Origin: JAAXPZ01 sp965215705
GTDB taxonomy: Bacteria > Campylobacterota > Campylobacteria > Campylobacterales > Sulfurovaceae
NCBI GenBank assembly: GCA_965215705.1
Contig: CBDCEE010000003.1
Span: forward strand, 992,001-1,056,000
Direction of reading: 5' to 3'
Length of the DNA: 64,000 nt
Shown here: in pieces, positions 17,226 through 25,085 of the stretch
How the letters are laid out: each line of letters starts with the position of its first letter
Numbering within the stretch: position 1 is the stretch's first letter
The notes under the pieces: generated by a model
Database searches by the model: none
What the model saw: the letters and a program-made list of their open reading frames with translations, nothing else
What the model was told of the DNA's origin: nothing
Program-made: the position numbers and the translations under genes

Positions 17226-18232
17226 AAAAATCCATTCGGGTTTTCCTCCTGCCATCTCCAGGCATCGGCACACATCTCCTCCACTCCTCTGGTTGCTTCC
17301 CAGCCGAGTACTTCTCTGGCATAGGTGGGATCAGCATAACAGGAGGCAATATCTCCCGGTCTTCGGGGTGCGATACAGTAGGGTATCTCTTTACCAGAGG
17401 CTTTTTCAAAGGCTTTGACCATATCGAGTACGGAATAGCCTTTGCCCGTACCGAGATTGACCGCCAGTACCTCATCGATCTGAGAGATCTTTTCTAAAGC
17501 TTTCAGGTGTCCTTCTGCCAGATCAACCACATGGATATAATCCCTCACTCCCGTACCATCAGGCGTATCGTAATCATCACCAAAGACCCCAAGGCAGCTC
17601 AGCTTGCCTACGGCAGTCTGTGTGATATAGGGCATGAGGTTGTTGGGGATACCATTGGGGTCTTCACCGATCGATCCACTGGGGTGTGCCCCTACAGGAT
17701 TGAAGTAGCGCAATAGTATGATCTGCCATGCATGGTCAGAGGCATACAGATCACGCAGTATCTCCTCGATCATCCATTTACTCCGTCCATAAGGGTTGGT
17801 CGTAGAGAGAGGGAAATCCTCTCGGATCGGTACTGTATGCGGATCACCATAGACCGTCGCAGAAGAGCTAAATACCATAGATTTACACCCATGTGCTGCC
17901 ATCACCTCACAGAGCACCAGTGTGCCATGGACATTGTTGTCATAGTAGTAGAGCGGTTTCTGTACAGACTCTCCTACTGCTTTGAGCCCTGCAAAGTGTA
18001 TCACAGTGCTGATCTCATACTGCGTAAAGACCTGTTCCAGATCCTCTCGGTTTCGGATATCCCCCTCAATCACTATGATCTCCTTCCCGCTGATCTGCTC
18101 TACCCTACGGATACTCTCTTTGGAAGCATTGGAGAAGTTATCAAAGATGATAGGAGTATACCCCGTTTCGATCAATTGGATCACTGTATGAGAACCGATG
18201 TACCCCGCACCACCTGTAACTAAAATATTCAT
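17210..18232 (-). CDS. galE: UDP-glucose 4-epimerase
   Basis: A 340-residue SDR-family epimerase interconverting UDP-glucose and UDP-galactose. It has the NAD motif TGGAGYIGSHT (about 6-16), FAGLKAVGESVQKPL, SSSATVYGDPH, the catalytic Tyr-Lys in TTNPYGRSKWMIEEIL, LRYFNPVGAHPSG and GVRDYIHVVDLAEGH. The last residues (FLGDSV) and the stop are encoded by the 7-bp repeat array, so the native C-terminus has been replaced. It overlaps pgi by 4 bases. It supplies UDP-galactose for the glycan locus. Confidence 0.94.
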   Translation of the reverse strand: MNILVTGGAGYIGSHTVIQLIETGYTPIIFDNFSNASKESIRRVEQISGKEIIVIEGDIRNREDLEQVFTQYEISTVIHFAGLKAVGESVQKPLYYYDNNVHGTLVLCEVMAAHGCKSMVFSSSATVYGDPHTVPIREDFPLSTTNPYGRSKWMIEEILRDLYASDHAWQIILLRYFNPVGAHPSGSIGEDPNGIPNNLMPYITQTAVGKLSCLGVFGDDYDTPDGTGVRDYIHVVDLAEGHLKALEKISQIDEVLAVNLGTGKGYSVLDMVKAFEKASGKEIPYCIAPRRPGDIASCYADPTYAREVLGWEATRGVEEMCADAWRWQEENPNGFLGDSV

Positions 18233-19431
18233 TTTACTTCCTTTAGCATCTGCTTTAAAATTATCTTTCCATGCTCAACGCCAGGTTGATTATAGGTATC
18301 AATCTGTAAAAATGCACCGATGATCGAGACCAAAAGTTCATAACTATACATCAGTTCTGCTATATTGTACTCATCTACCTTATCGATAGTGATCACATCA
18401 TAAGGAATATCCTTCTCCTCTGCGATAGCCTGTATCGTGGCATCTGCCTGCATATCTATCAGTCTAGAGAAACTGATCCCCTCTATCTCCCCTAGCGTAT
18501 CTATCATGCTGTGCGTAGGGACTATAATCTGCTCCTCAAAATCTGCCACCTTGACAAAGGTCACGGTCTTGTCCCGAACCCCCTCCATGATAAGCTGCAG
18601 AAAAGAGTGCTGATCTACGGGTCCCAGTAAACCAACAGGTGTTAAGCCCTGTCTCGTACCATTGAGGTTTATCTTACCTAGACTCTCCGCCCAGAGCTGG
18701 ATATACCATTTGTTGAAGCCCTCTAGCGCGGAAGAGTAACTAAAGAGAACATTGATATTGAATCTACTTTTGTTTTCAACAATAAATCTTGCTTTCTCCA
18801 TCAGCATATCATAGGAGCTGCCTTGATCAAAAAAGCTTTCATATACCTTCTTCGCACCATTGAGCATATTGTCTATATCTACCCCCAACATGGCCAGAGG
18901 GACAAGCCCCACTACAGAAAATACTGAAAATCTGCCCCCTACATTGTCTGGGAGGACAAATAGTTTCATCTGCTGCTTTGTAGCAAACTCTGCAAGGGCT
19001 GTCTTCTCTCCACTTATGAGTGCTGTGTTGTCTCTGTCAAGCTTTATCAGTGTAGAGATATACTTTAGTATGCTCATGGTCTCCACTGTAGTGCCACTCT
19101 TACTAATCACTAAAAACAGTGCATCTTTTAGTACAATAGAGGAGAGTGTGGTTTTGATATTTACAGGATCTGTCGTCTCCAAAAAAAACAATTTCTTTTC
19201 AAAAGCATATCTGCCTTTTAGGAATTCATAAATAGCCCTAGTACCAAGACTGCTACCGCCGATACCAACCACTACTATAAACTTCTTTTGTACTGTTTTG
19301 GCATACGCTATAATATCTTGCGTCTGGGCAAAAGGCAAACGATAATAGCCTATAGTCTCTACCTCTTTTTGAAGTTTTTTAAAGATTGTGGCATTGGAGC
19401 GTATCTGATAAAAGCTTTTTTCATACTTCAT
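18229..19431 (-). CDS. pgi: Glucose-6-phosphate isomerase
   Basis: A 400-residue isomerase of the short bacterial type, linking glucose-6-phosphate and fructose-6-phosphate. FIVVVGIGGSSLGTRAIYEFL gives the sugar-phosphate binding loop, LFLVISKSGTTVETMSILKYI the SIS-type motif, then NVGGRFSVFSVVGLVPLAM and DQHSFLQLIMEG. QPGVEHGKIILKQML near the end holds the catalytic Lys region. It lies between galE and galU in a sugar-nucleotide supply cluster. A TTAGGG-type repeat array begins about 20 bases upstream of its ATG, which must affect its leader or promoter. Confidence 0.93.
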   Translation of the reverse strand: MKYEKSFYQIRSNATIFKKLQKEVETIGYYRLPFAQTQDIIAYAKTVQKKFIVVVGIGGSSLGTRAIYEFLKGRYAFEKKLFFLETTDPVNIKTTLSSIVLKDALFLVISKSGTTVETMSILKYISTLIKLDRDNTALISGEKTALAEFATKQQMKLFVLPDNVGGRFSVFSVVGLVPLAMLGVDIDNMLNGAKKVYESFFDQGSSYDMLMEKARFIVENKSRFNINVLFSYSSALEGFNKWYIQLWAESLGKINLNGTRQGLTPVGLLGPVDQHSFLQLIMEGVRDKTVTFVKVADFEEQIIVPTHSMIDTLGEIEGISFSRLIDMQADATIQAIAEEKDIPYDVITIDKVDEYNIAELMYSYELLVSIIGAFLQIDTYNQPGVEHGKIILKQMLKEVK

Positions 19432-19452
19432 GGGGAATTCCTTTGGAATTTT

Positions 19453-19487
19453 TAGAGGATAGGGGTAGGTTGTAGGAGTTAGGGATC
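19453..19487 (+). repeat. TAGGG-type 7-bp repeat array, downstream flank of four-helix gene 2
   Basis: Units TAGAGGA TAGGGG TAGGTTG TAGGAGT TAGGGAT between the pgi start and the end of four-helix gene 2. It is inverted relative to the array at 19865-19899. Confidence 0.82.
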
Positions 19488-19491
19488 TTGG

Positions 19492-19851
19492 TCATTTTAT
19501 TTTCCTTTTGAGTGAACTTATAAGACCATTGAGCATTTTTTTAATTTCATTGATCTCCAAAATATGTTTGTCTATCTTTTGAATATATCCAAGTTTATTT
19601 GAGAGGATAATCTGTGTTTCTATCTCTGAAGCAGAGCCAAGTGCAATGTACAAAAACTGTATATATTCTTTGGTAGTATTGCGTCCATGTCCTTCGGCAA
19701 TATTGGAAGGAATTGATACAGAGGATCGGCGCATCTGATCTGCCAAAGCATAGTTTTCTTCTTTGGGAAAATAACGGATAAGCGCATAGATCTTGACAAC
19801 AAAATCCATGCTCCTCTGCCAAACAACCAAGTCTTTAAACCCAAGAACCAT
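19492..19851 (-). CDS. Four-helix-bundle protein (23S-IVS/S23 family), unit 2
   Basis: A 119-residue paralogue of the gene at 16784-17143, with most residues shared: VLGFKDLVVWQRSMDF, LADQMRRSSVSIPSNIAEGHGR, LYIALGSASEIETQII, ending ISSLKRKIK. Three possible starts lie within 9 bases; the ATG at 19851 matches the start of unit 1 and has GGAGG 6 bases upstream. It is bracketed by inverted TAGGG/CCTAA arrays. The strong similarity of units 1 and 2 less than 3 kb apart suggests local copying of the whole unit. Confidence 0.88.
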   Translation of the reverse strand: MVLGFKDLVVWQRSMDFVVKIYALIRYFPKEENYALADQMRRSSVSIPSNIAEGHGRNTTKEYIQFLYIALGSASEIETQIILSNKLGYIQKIDKHILEINEIKKMLNGLISSLKRKIK

Positions 19852-19864
19852 CATCAACCTCCAT

Positions 19865-19899
19865 CCTTAATCCCTAAAACCTAAGACCTAAACCCTAAT
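19865..19899 (+). repeat. CCCTAA-type 7-bp repeat array, upstream flank of four-helix gene 2
   Basis: Units CCTTAAT CCCTAAAA CCTAAGA CCTAAA CCCTAAT. The array overlaps the galU 3' end; the galU stop TAG (19888-19890) lies within it. Confidence 0.85.
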
Positions 19900-20739
19900 T
19901 TTTTCATAGAAAAAATTCGTTGCCTCGACAAACCCATCTACGCTACCACAATCAAATCGTTTACCTTGGAACTTATATGCCAACACTCTACCCACTTTAG
20001 CTTGCTCCAGTAGTGCATCTGTTATTTGAATCTCCCCACCTTTTCCCGGCTTCGTCTTTTTGAGGATATCAAATATATCAGGGGTAAGGATATAGCGACC
20101 TATAATGGCTAAATTACTTGGTGCGTCTTTTGGGTCTGGTTTCTCTACCATATTGGTAACTTTAAGTGTTGAATGTTGGGTGCTGGATGTTGGATGGAGT
20201 GGTTGTGTCTCGACGATACCATACTTATCGGTTTGGTCATGAGGAATTTCTTCGACTGCTACAATACAGTGATCTGGATACTTTTCATATAGTTTTACCA
20301 TTTGAGCAAGAACGCCATCACTATCACTATGACATAAGTCATCTGCTAAAACAACAGCAAAAGGCTCATCACCTATGAGTGTCTGACCTGTAAGAATAGC
20401 ATGCCCTAGACCCTTCATCTCAATCTGACGCGTATACGAGAAAGTGCACTGCAATATAAGAGTGCGGATCTCTGTTAAGAGATTCTCTTTGCTACCACCT
20501 TTTATCTGGTGTTCTAATTCATAAGAAATATCAAAATGATCCTCTATCGCTCTTTTCCCTCTGCCGGTAACAATCGCCATTGTAGTGATTCCCGCCTCCA
20601 ACGCCTCTTCTACACCGTACTGGATGAGTGGCTTTGTCAATATAGGTAACATCTCTTTGGGTGTTGCTTTGGTTGCTGGCAAAAATCTTGTACCATATCC
20701 CGCAGCGGGGAATAAACACTTGGTGATTGAATTTTTCAT
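19888..20739 (-). CDS. galU: UTP-glucose-1-phosphate uridylyltransferase
   Basis: A 283-residue nucleotidyltransferase making UDP-glucose. KCLFPAAGYGTRFLPATKATPKEMLPI is the nucleotide-binding signature (about 8-34), followed by QYGVEEALEAGI, FAVVLADDLCH, VEKPDPKDAPSNLAIIGRYIL and GGEIQITDALLEQAK. An in-frame insert (HPTSSTQHSTL, near residue 185) just before VTNMVEKPDPKD is encoded by 7-bp repeats. The last codons and TAG lie in a second repeat array. It belongs to the galE-pgi-galU-pmm sugar-nucleotide group. Confidence 0.93.
   Translation of the reverse strand: MKNSITKCLFPAAGYGTRFLPATKATPKEMLPILTKPLIQYGVEEALEAGITTMAIVTGRGKRAIEDHFDISYELEHQIKGGSKENLLTEIRTLILQCTFSYTRQIEMKGLGHAILTGQTLIGDEPFAVVLADDLCHSDSDGVLAQMVKLYEKYPDHCIVAVEEIPHDQTDKYGIVETQPLHPTSSTQHSTLKVTNMVEKPDPKDAPSNLAIIGRYILTPDIFDILKKTKPGKGGEIQITDALLEQAKVGRVLAYKFQGKRFDCGSVDGFVEATNFFYEKIRV
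20169..20196 (+). repeat. 7-bp repeat array inside galU
   Basis: Four heptamers TTGAATG TTGGGTG CTGGATG TTGGATG, the same family as the array at 4043-4077. It is read in frame as HPTSSTQHSTL on the minus strand. Confidence 0.85.
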
Positions 20740-20761
20740 TAGTGTACTCCTTTGGGAGTAA

Positions 20762-20790
20762 GTGGGTAGTGGATAGTGGATAGTGGATAG
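20762..20790 (+). repeat. GTGGATA 7-bp repeat array, downstream flank of four-helix gene 3
   Basis: Four heptamers GTGGGTA GTGGATA GTGGATA GTGGATA between the galU start and the end of the third four-helix gene. Inverted counterparts lie at 21911-21931. Confidence 0.87.
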
Positions 20791-21001
20791 AGATTCAGTA
20801 TCATAATTTTTCCTTTGTTTTAAGGTTTCGTTTTAAACCGTTAAGCATTTTTAGTAGTTCATTTGCTTCTTTGATCCATTGGAAACCTATCTCTTTTTCA
20901 ATATAATATATTTCTATGCCGATATATATTTGAGTAATCAATTCAGCAGTAGAACCTTTAGCAATCTCAATAAAACGAATATTTTCTTTAATATACTCTT
21001 T

Positions 21002-21737
21002 GGGTCTAGTAAACTTTAGAGGTTATTTGTTCGAAGATTCTTTAATAGTATAGCATAGATATCATTATGCCTATTGTTGAATCTAAACTCACTCTCCTTG
21101 AGATGGAGATAAAACATCTCATCTCTAAGTCCATTAAACTTTGCCAATCTTCTTTTAGTATAACTCCAAAAGGATTCAATGCCATTTACATGAGACTTAC
21201 CTCGCACAAACTCATCTTTGGAATGAAAGACCCTGTAGTGATCATAGCCATTAAGGACTAAGCCATCATAGGCTTTCCAACCATCAGTATGAATAGTACT
21301 TCCTTCAAGTATCTTTCCCTCAATAATAGGCATGAGTTCAGCTCTCGAGCAGTTCTTGACTATTTGAACATAGACATTACCATCTCTTTTTAATAAGCCA
21401 AACACAGGTGTCTTTCCTGCTGCACCTCTACCACGTTTTCCTCTTACTCTTTTGGCACCAAAGTAAGATTCATCTAATTCAAACTCTCCATCTTCAATAT
21501 TGTTCTCTAGTAGATTCTGGTAGATGTATATGCGTAACTTTTGAAATAGCTTCTTACAAGTCGTATGAGATATGTTAGTTATCTTTGAGGTTTCATATGC
21601 ATTTAGATCAAGTGAAAAACACTTAATTAACTGCCTAAATTTACGCTCTGAAATGTGCGTACCTTTTGAGTACTTGTTTTTGTTCGGTGTAGTCATGCTT
21701 TAAGATACCTTTTGGACTCTTAAAGTTTACTAGACCC
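21002..21737 (-). mobile_element. IS1595-like insertion sequence, copy 2 (736 bp)
   Basis: Same 736-bp element and ends as copy 1, in the same orientation. Target duplication ACTCTTT at 20995-21001 and 21738-21744. It is inserted in the middle of the third four-helix-bundle gene. Confidence 0.93.
21016..21696 (-). CDS. IS1595-family transposase, copy 2
   Basis: A 226-residue transposase, identical in protein sequence to the other three copies, with the DESYFG, HTDGWKAYDG and HVNGIESFW catalytic motifs. It is the only gene of IS copy 2. Confidence 0.93.
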   Translation of the reverse strand: MTTPNKNKYSKGTHISERKFRQLIKCFSLDLNAYETSKITNISHTTCKKLFQKLRIYIYQNLLENNIEDGEFELDESYFGAKRVRGKRGRGAAGKTPVFGLLKRDGNVYVQIVKNCSRAELMPIIEGKILEGSTIHTDGWKAYDGLVLNGYDHYRVFHSKDEFVRGKSHVNGIESFWSYTKRRLAKFNGLRDEMFYLHLKESEFRFNNRHNDIYAILLKNLRTNNL

Positions 21738-21910
21738 ACTCTTTTTCCATTCCTTCAGCAATATTGCTTGCGATAGACAGAGAACTACGGGTAATCTGAT
21801 CTTTGAACGAAAAGTCTTTATTGTCTTTAAAGTAAGCATACACTTTTACACTTAAGCGACTGGCTCTTTTCCAAACATCTAGTTTTTCACACTTCATGCT
21901 ATCCTCTTTC

Positions 21911-21931
21911 TACCCACTATTCACTACATAC
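21911..21931 (+). repeat. TACCCAC-type 7-bp repeat array, upstream flank of four-helix gene 3
   Basis: Three heptamers TACCCAC TATTCAC TACATAC, the inverted form of the GTGGGTA/GTGGATA units at 20762-20790. The TAG stop of the phosphomannomutase gene lies inside it (21924-21926). Confidence 0.78.
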
Positions 21932-23345
21932 TTAGCACTAACTGCTTTGCAGTTCCTATGAGAGCATTTACCTTCTCTTCATACTGTTTTGCCAGTGCTT
22001 CATCTGTAGACTCAAATCGTGTCACCAGTACCGGTGTGGTATTACTCGCTCTGACCAGACCCCAGCCCTGCTCAAAATTGATTCGTACACCATCTACATC
22101 GATGATATTGACGATCTTTGGGAAATCTTCCGGAGGATTTTGAAGCAGTTCCTTGACTTTATCAACAATAGCAAACTTCTCTTCCTCTGTCGTCTCTACC
22201 TTGATCTCTTCTGTTGAAAAGACTTGTGGCAATGCCTCTATCTCAGCATCCAGATCCACCCCTTCATAGATCAGCTCCAGCATACGCAGTGTTGCATAGA
22301 TCGCATCATCATAACCAAAGTAACGATGCGCAAAAAAGATATGCCCACTCACTTCACAGGCAAGATCCGCACCTGTTTCTCTCATCTTGACCTTGAGATT
22401 GGAGTGTCCGGTTTTGTACATAATAGCCGTAGCTCCCCTGCGTTCGAGCTCATCATACATCACTTGTGAGCATTTGACCTCTCCGATCACCGTGGGTTTT
22501 TCCATCCCCATCGCATAAAGCAATGCCATCTGATCTCCCTTGATGTTGTGCTTGTGGGTCAGTACTGCGATACGGTCTGCATCCCCATCATAGGCAAAAG
22601 CGATATCTCCCTCTCGTGCCAGTGCAGCTTTGAGATCAACCAGGTTTGCTTCTACTGAAGGATCAGGATGGTGGTTTGGAAAAGTACCATCTGGTTCACA
22701 ATAGAGTCCTCTATAGTCCAGTTCCAAAGCATCCAATATCTCGGTAAGTACCGTATCCGCTACACCATTACCACAATCCACAACCATCTTGATAGGCATA
22801 CCTTTCAGATGTGCAAACGCGTTGATCATAAAGTCGATATAGGGTCTCTTGACATCAATATCAATCTTGGTGGTATTGTCAGGTATGGTCTTCTCTTGGT
22901 TTGCTACAATCAGCTCACCCAGTGCATAGATCTGTTCTCCAAAGAAGGGCGCTTTATCTATGGTTATCTTAAAACCATTATACTCGCTTGGATTGTGTGA
23001 ACCCGTGATCATGATAGAAGCAGATGGGGTCTGCTTGTTATTGGTAATCGGTAATTGATTATTGGTGAGAGAGGCTATCGGTTGATAATTGGCAAAGTAA
23101 TTGACTGGAGTGGCAACCATGCCCATATCCAGTACGGTACACCCGGCAGCGTTGAGCCCTGAGGTAAGCCAGTCACGAAGGAGTGGAGAATGAGAGCGGG
23201 CATCATAGCCGATAGAGACGACTCTCTCTCCTTCAATCTTTTGCCCCAGATAATAGCCGATCAATTTAACGGAGTGTTCATGGAGCTCTTTTTCAAATAT
23301 CCCACGGATATCATATTCACGAAAAATAGATGTGCTGATAGTCAC
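21924..23345 (-). CDS. Phosphomannomutase/phosphoglucomutase (AlgC/ManB type)
   Basis: A 473-residue alpha-D-phosphohexomutase converting hexose-6-phosphate to hexose-1-phosphate for GDP-mannose or UDP-glucose synthesis. FREYDIRGIFEKELHE starts the protein, the phosphoserine loop is MITGSHNPSEYNGFKI, the metal loop is FAYDGDADRIAVL, the sugar-binding loop is EVSGHIFFAHRY, and RASNTTPVLVTRFE binds phosphate. An insert (LTNNQLPITNNKQ, about residue 100) directly before the phosphoserine loop is encoded by 7-bp repeats. The GTG start has AGAAGG 7 bases upstream. The stop lies in the repeat array flanking the four-helix gene. Confidence 0.92.
   Translation of the reverse strand: MTISTSIFREYDIRGIFEKELHEHSVKLIGYYLGQKIEGERVVSIGYDARSHSPLLRDWLTSGLNAAGCTVLDMGMVATPVNYFANYQPIASLTNNQLPITNNKQTPSASIMITGSHNPSEYNGFKITIDKAPFFGEQIYALGELIVANQEKTIPDNTTKIDIDVKRPYIDFMINAFAHLKGMPIKMVVDCGNGVADTVLTEILDALELDYRGLYCEPDGTFPNHHPDPSVEANLVDLKAALAREGDIAFAYDGDADRIAVLTHKHNIKGDQMALLYAMGMEKPTVIGEVKCSQVMYDELERRGATAIMYKTGHSNLKVKMRETGADLACEVSGHIFFAHRYFGYDDAIYATLRMLELIYEGVDLDAEIEALPQVFSTEEIKVETTEEEKFAIVDKVKELLQNPPEDFPKIVNIIDVDGVRINFEQGWGLVRASNTTPVLVTRFESTDEALAKQYEEKVNALIGTAKQLVLSM
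23040..23067 (+). repeat. 7-bp repeat array inside the phosphomannomutase gene
   Basis: Four heptamers ATTGGTA ATCGGTA ATTGATT ATTGGTG, read on the minus strand as TNNQLPITNN. It sits next to the active-site loop codons without breaking the frame. Confidence 0.85.
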
Positions 23346-23396
23346 AGAGTAGCCTTCTAGTTTTATAGATATTATAGCAAATTAAAATTATGTACC

Positions 23397-23780
23397 CTAA
23401 ACCCCGTACAATTTACGAAACACCATCATCCCCAAAACTGTAGCGGAGATACAGAGAAGTACATTGATCGAGATGTTGGAAAAGGCTTTGAGGTAGAGAT
23501 TTTCCTGAAGCATGATCACGGTCTCCAGTGAAAAGGTAGAGAAGGTAGTCAGTGCTCCGAGTAGTCCGGTGATGGCAAAGGCTTTTTGTTGTGGTGCCAG
23601 GCTCTGTTCGAAATAGAGTACCAGAAAACCAATCAGAAAACTTCCCACAACATTGACAAACAGTGTCCCATAAGGGAAAGAGGCACCCGTGATCCTCTGC
23701 ACCCAGCCTGAGAGTAGAAAGCGACTTAGCGCACCGATGAAACCACCTGCCCCTACTACAAAGAGTATCTGCCAACCCAT
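23397..23780 (-). CDS. crcB: Fluoride efflux channel CrcB/FluC
   Basis: A 127-residue four-helix membrane protein that exports fluoride as a dual-topology dimer. Features: FVVGAGGFIGALSRFLLSGW, FPYGTLFVNVVGSFLIGFLV (the GTLxVNxxG motif), and GLLGALTTFSTFSLETVIML with the conserved TTFSTF track. Length is normal for the family. It follows hspR by 8 bases on the same strand and may be co-transcribed with the heat-shock pair. No fluoride riboswitch was recognised upstream. Confidence 0.92.
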   Translation of the reverse strand: MGWQILFVVGAGGFIGALSRFLLSGWVQRITGASFPYGTLFVNVVGSFLIGFLVLYFEQSLAPQQKAFAITGLLGALTTFSTFSLETVIMLQENLYLKAFSNISINVLLCISATVLGMMVFRKLYGV

Positions 23781-23788
23781 ACTAATAC

Positions 23789-24160
23789 TTACTCTTCAAA
23801 GATAACGATATCATAATGACTCTTTTTGACGATCGCTTTTCCTGCGGGAACTGCACCGTGACGGTTGAGACTGTAGAGCTCATTTTTAAGCTGTTCGATC
23901 TCCTGCTCCATCTGGTCCATCTGCTCTTTGAGACGAAGTACCACATCTACCCCCGCAAGATTGACTCCCATGTTACGCGTCAGTCTGAGTATCATCTTCA
24001 TCCGATCGATATCGCACTGTGAATAGAGTCGCATACTCCCCTGAGTCCGAGAGGGATTGACCAGTCCTTCACGCTCATACTGGCGTAAGGTCTGAGGATG
24101 GATACTGAGCATATTTGCCACCACAGAGATGAGATAGACCGGTTCGTGATATCCTTGCAT
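23789..24160 (-). CDS. hspR: Heat-shock repressor HspR (MerR family)
   Basis: A 123-residue MerR-type DNA-binding protein. EPVYLISVVANMLSIHPQTLRQYEREGLVNPSR is the winged-helix motif typical of HspR, followed by MRLYSQCDIDRMKMILRL and a coiled coil (LKEQMDQMEQEIEQLKNEL). HspR represses chaperone operons by binding HAIR inverted repeats. It lies just downstream of cbpA, the arrangement found in Helicobacter and Campylobacter, and a HAIR-like site (25086-25106) lies upstream of cbpA, which implies autoregulation. Confidence 0.92.
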   Translation of the reverse strand: MQGYHEPVYLISVVANMLSIHPQTLRQYEREGLVNPSRTQGSMRLYSQCDIDRMKMILRLTRNMGVNLAGVDVVLRLKEQMDQMEQEIEQLKNELYSLNRHGAVPAGKAIVKKSHYDIVIFEE

Positions 24161-24169
24161 AGATGACTC

Positions 24170-25030
24170 CTATTGGGGTAGTTTCTCTTCGCACAGTGTT
24201 CTGAGCTCTTCAGGCAAGCTGTCACTGTCAGGCAGCACCACATTGGCGATCAGATACATATGTCCTGTCGTGCCGCTCTTCCGATCCGGAAATCCCTTCT
24301 CTTTGAGACGGAATTTTTGACCGTTTTTGGTGTTTTTGGGTACTTTCAGTGTCACCTCTTTGTGTGGTGTGTCTACGGTGACCTTGCCACCGAAGAGTGC
24401 CAGCTTGAGAGGGATATCGATCTCTTTGTAAAGTTCGTTTCCTTTGCGTTCATACTCGGAAGAAGGGGCAACCTCTACACGGATCATCAGATCCCCTCTC
24501 TGTCCCTGATAGCTCTTGCCTTTGCCTCTGACCCTGAGTGTCTCTCCTGTCTTGATCCCGGCAGGGATCTTGATATCGAACTTCTCTCCGTCACCGGTCG
24601 TCACCTGATGTTTGCCCCCTACGATAGAGGTCAGGAACGGTACTGTGATCCGTGACTGTACATCCAGATCAGGCATACCAAAGCCCCCACCAAAGCCACC
24701 AAAGCCACCGCCGGAACTGAATCCTCCGCCACCACCGAACATCTGTCTGAGTATCTCATCCAGATCGACGTTGGCACCCTGCCCCTGAGCAAAGTCATGA
24801 AAATTCTGTCCGCCGAACATCTGGTCACCAAACTGATCGTATTGGGATTTTTTTTCACTGTCACTAAGAACTTCATAGGCTGCATTGATCTCTTTGAATG
24901 TCTCTTGTGCTTCTGGATCTTTGTTGATATCAGGGTGATACTTTCTCGCCAGTTTCCGATAGGCTTTTTTGATCTCATCGGCACTGGCACTCTCTGAAAT
25001 ATCCAGTGTCTCATATAAACTTTTTGCCAT
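24170..25030 (-). CDS. cbpA: DnaJ-like co-chaperone CbpA
   Basis: A 286-residue J-domain protein that stimulates DnaK. Residues 3-70 form the J domain (YETLDISESASADEIKKAYRKLARKYHPDINKD, with the HPD motif). A Gly/Phe-rich linker (GGGGGFSSGGGFGGFGGGFG) follows, then the C-terminal substrate-binding domains. There is no zinc-finger region, so it is CbpA-type rather than DnaJ. The ATG at 25030 is preferred because GGAGAG lies 6 bases upstream, whereas the ATG at 25036 directly abuts it. It is the first gene of the cbpA-hspR unit. Confidence 0.92.
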   Translation of the reverse strand: MAKSLYETLDISESASADEIKKAYRKLARKYHPDINKDPEAQETFKEINAAYEVLSDSEKKSQYDQFGDQMFGGQNFHDFAQGQGANVDLDEILRQMFGGGGGFSSGGGFGGFGGGFGMPDLDVQSRITVPFLTSIVGGKHQVTTGDGEKFDIKIPAGIKTGETLRVRGKGKSYQGQRGDLMIRVEVAPSSEYERKGNELYKEIDIPLKLALFGGKVTVDTPHKEVTLKVPKNTKNGQKFRLKEKGFPDRKSGTTGHMYLIANVVLPDSDSLPEELRTLCEEKLPQ

Positions 25031-25085
25031 ATACATCTCTCCATTATACTTGTTTAGGAATCTTTACACGGATTATAGCATAAAC

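Larger units (their letters stand above)
20801..21897 (-). pseudogene. Four-helix-bundle protein gene, unit 3, split by IS copy 2
   Basis: The 5' part starts at ATG 21897 (KCEKLDVWKRASRLSVKVY, then ITRSSLSIASNIAEGMEKE) with GAGG 5 bases upstream. The 3' part runs from about 21001 to the TGA at 20801-20803 (YIKENIRFIEIAKGSTAEL, ending LKMLNGLKRNLKTKEKL). Excising the IS and one ACTCTTT duplication leaves exactly 118 codons in frame. The SNIAEG motif and length place it in the same family as units 1 and 2, but it is much more divergent. The flanking arrays are of the GTGGATA rather than the TTAGGG type. Confidence 0.88.

Noticed and set aside
16784..21897. A diversity-generating retroelement, because the four-helix family is related to Avd
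   Set aside because: No reverse transcriptase, template repeat or variable repeat with adenine-specific changes is present in the window.
16741..21931. CRISPR array
   Set aside because: Units are 6-8 bp and contiguous with no spacers; no cas genes.
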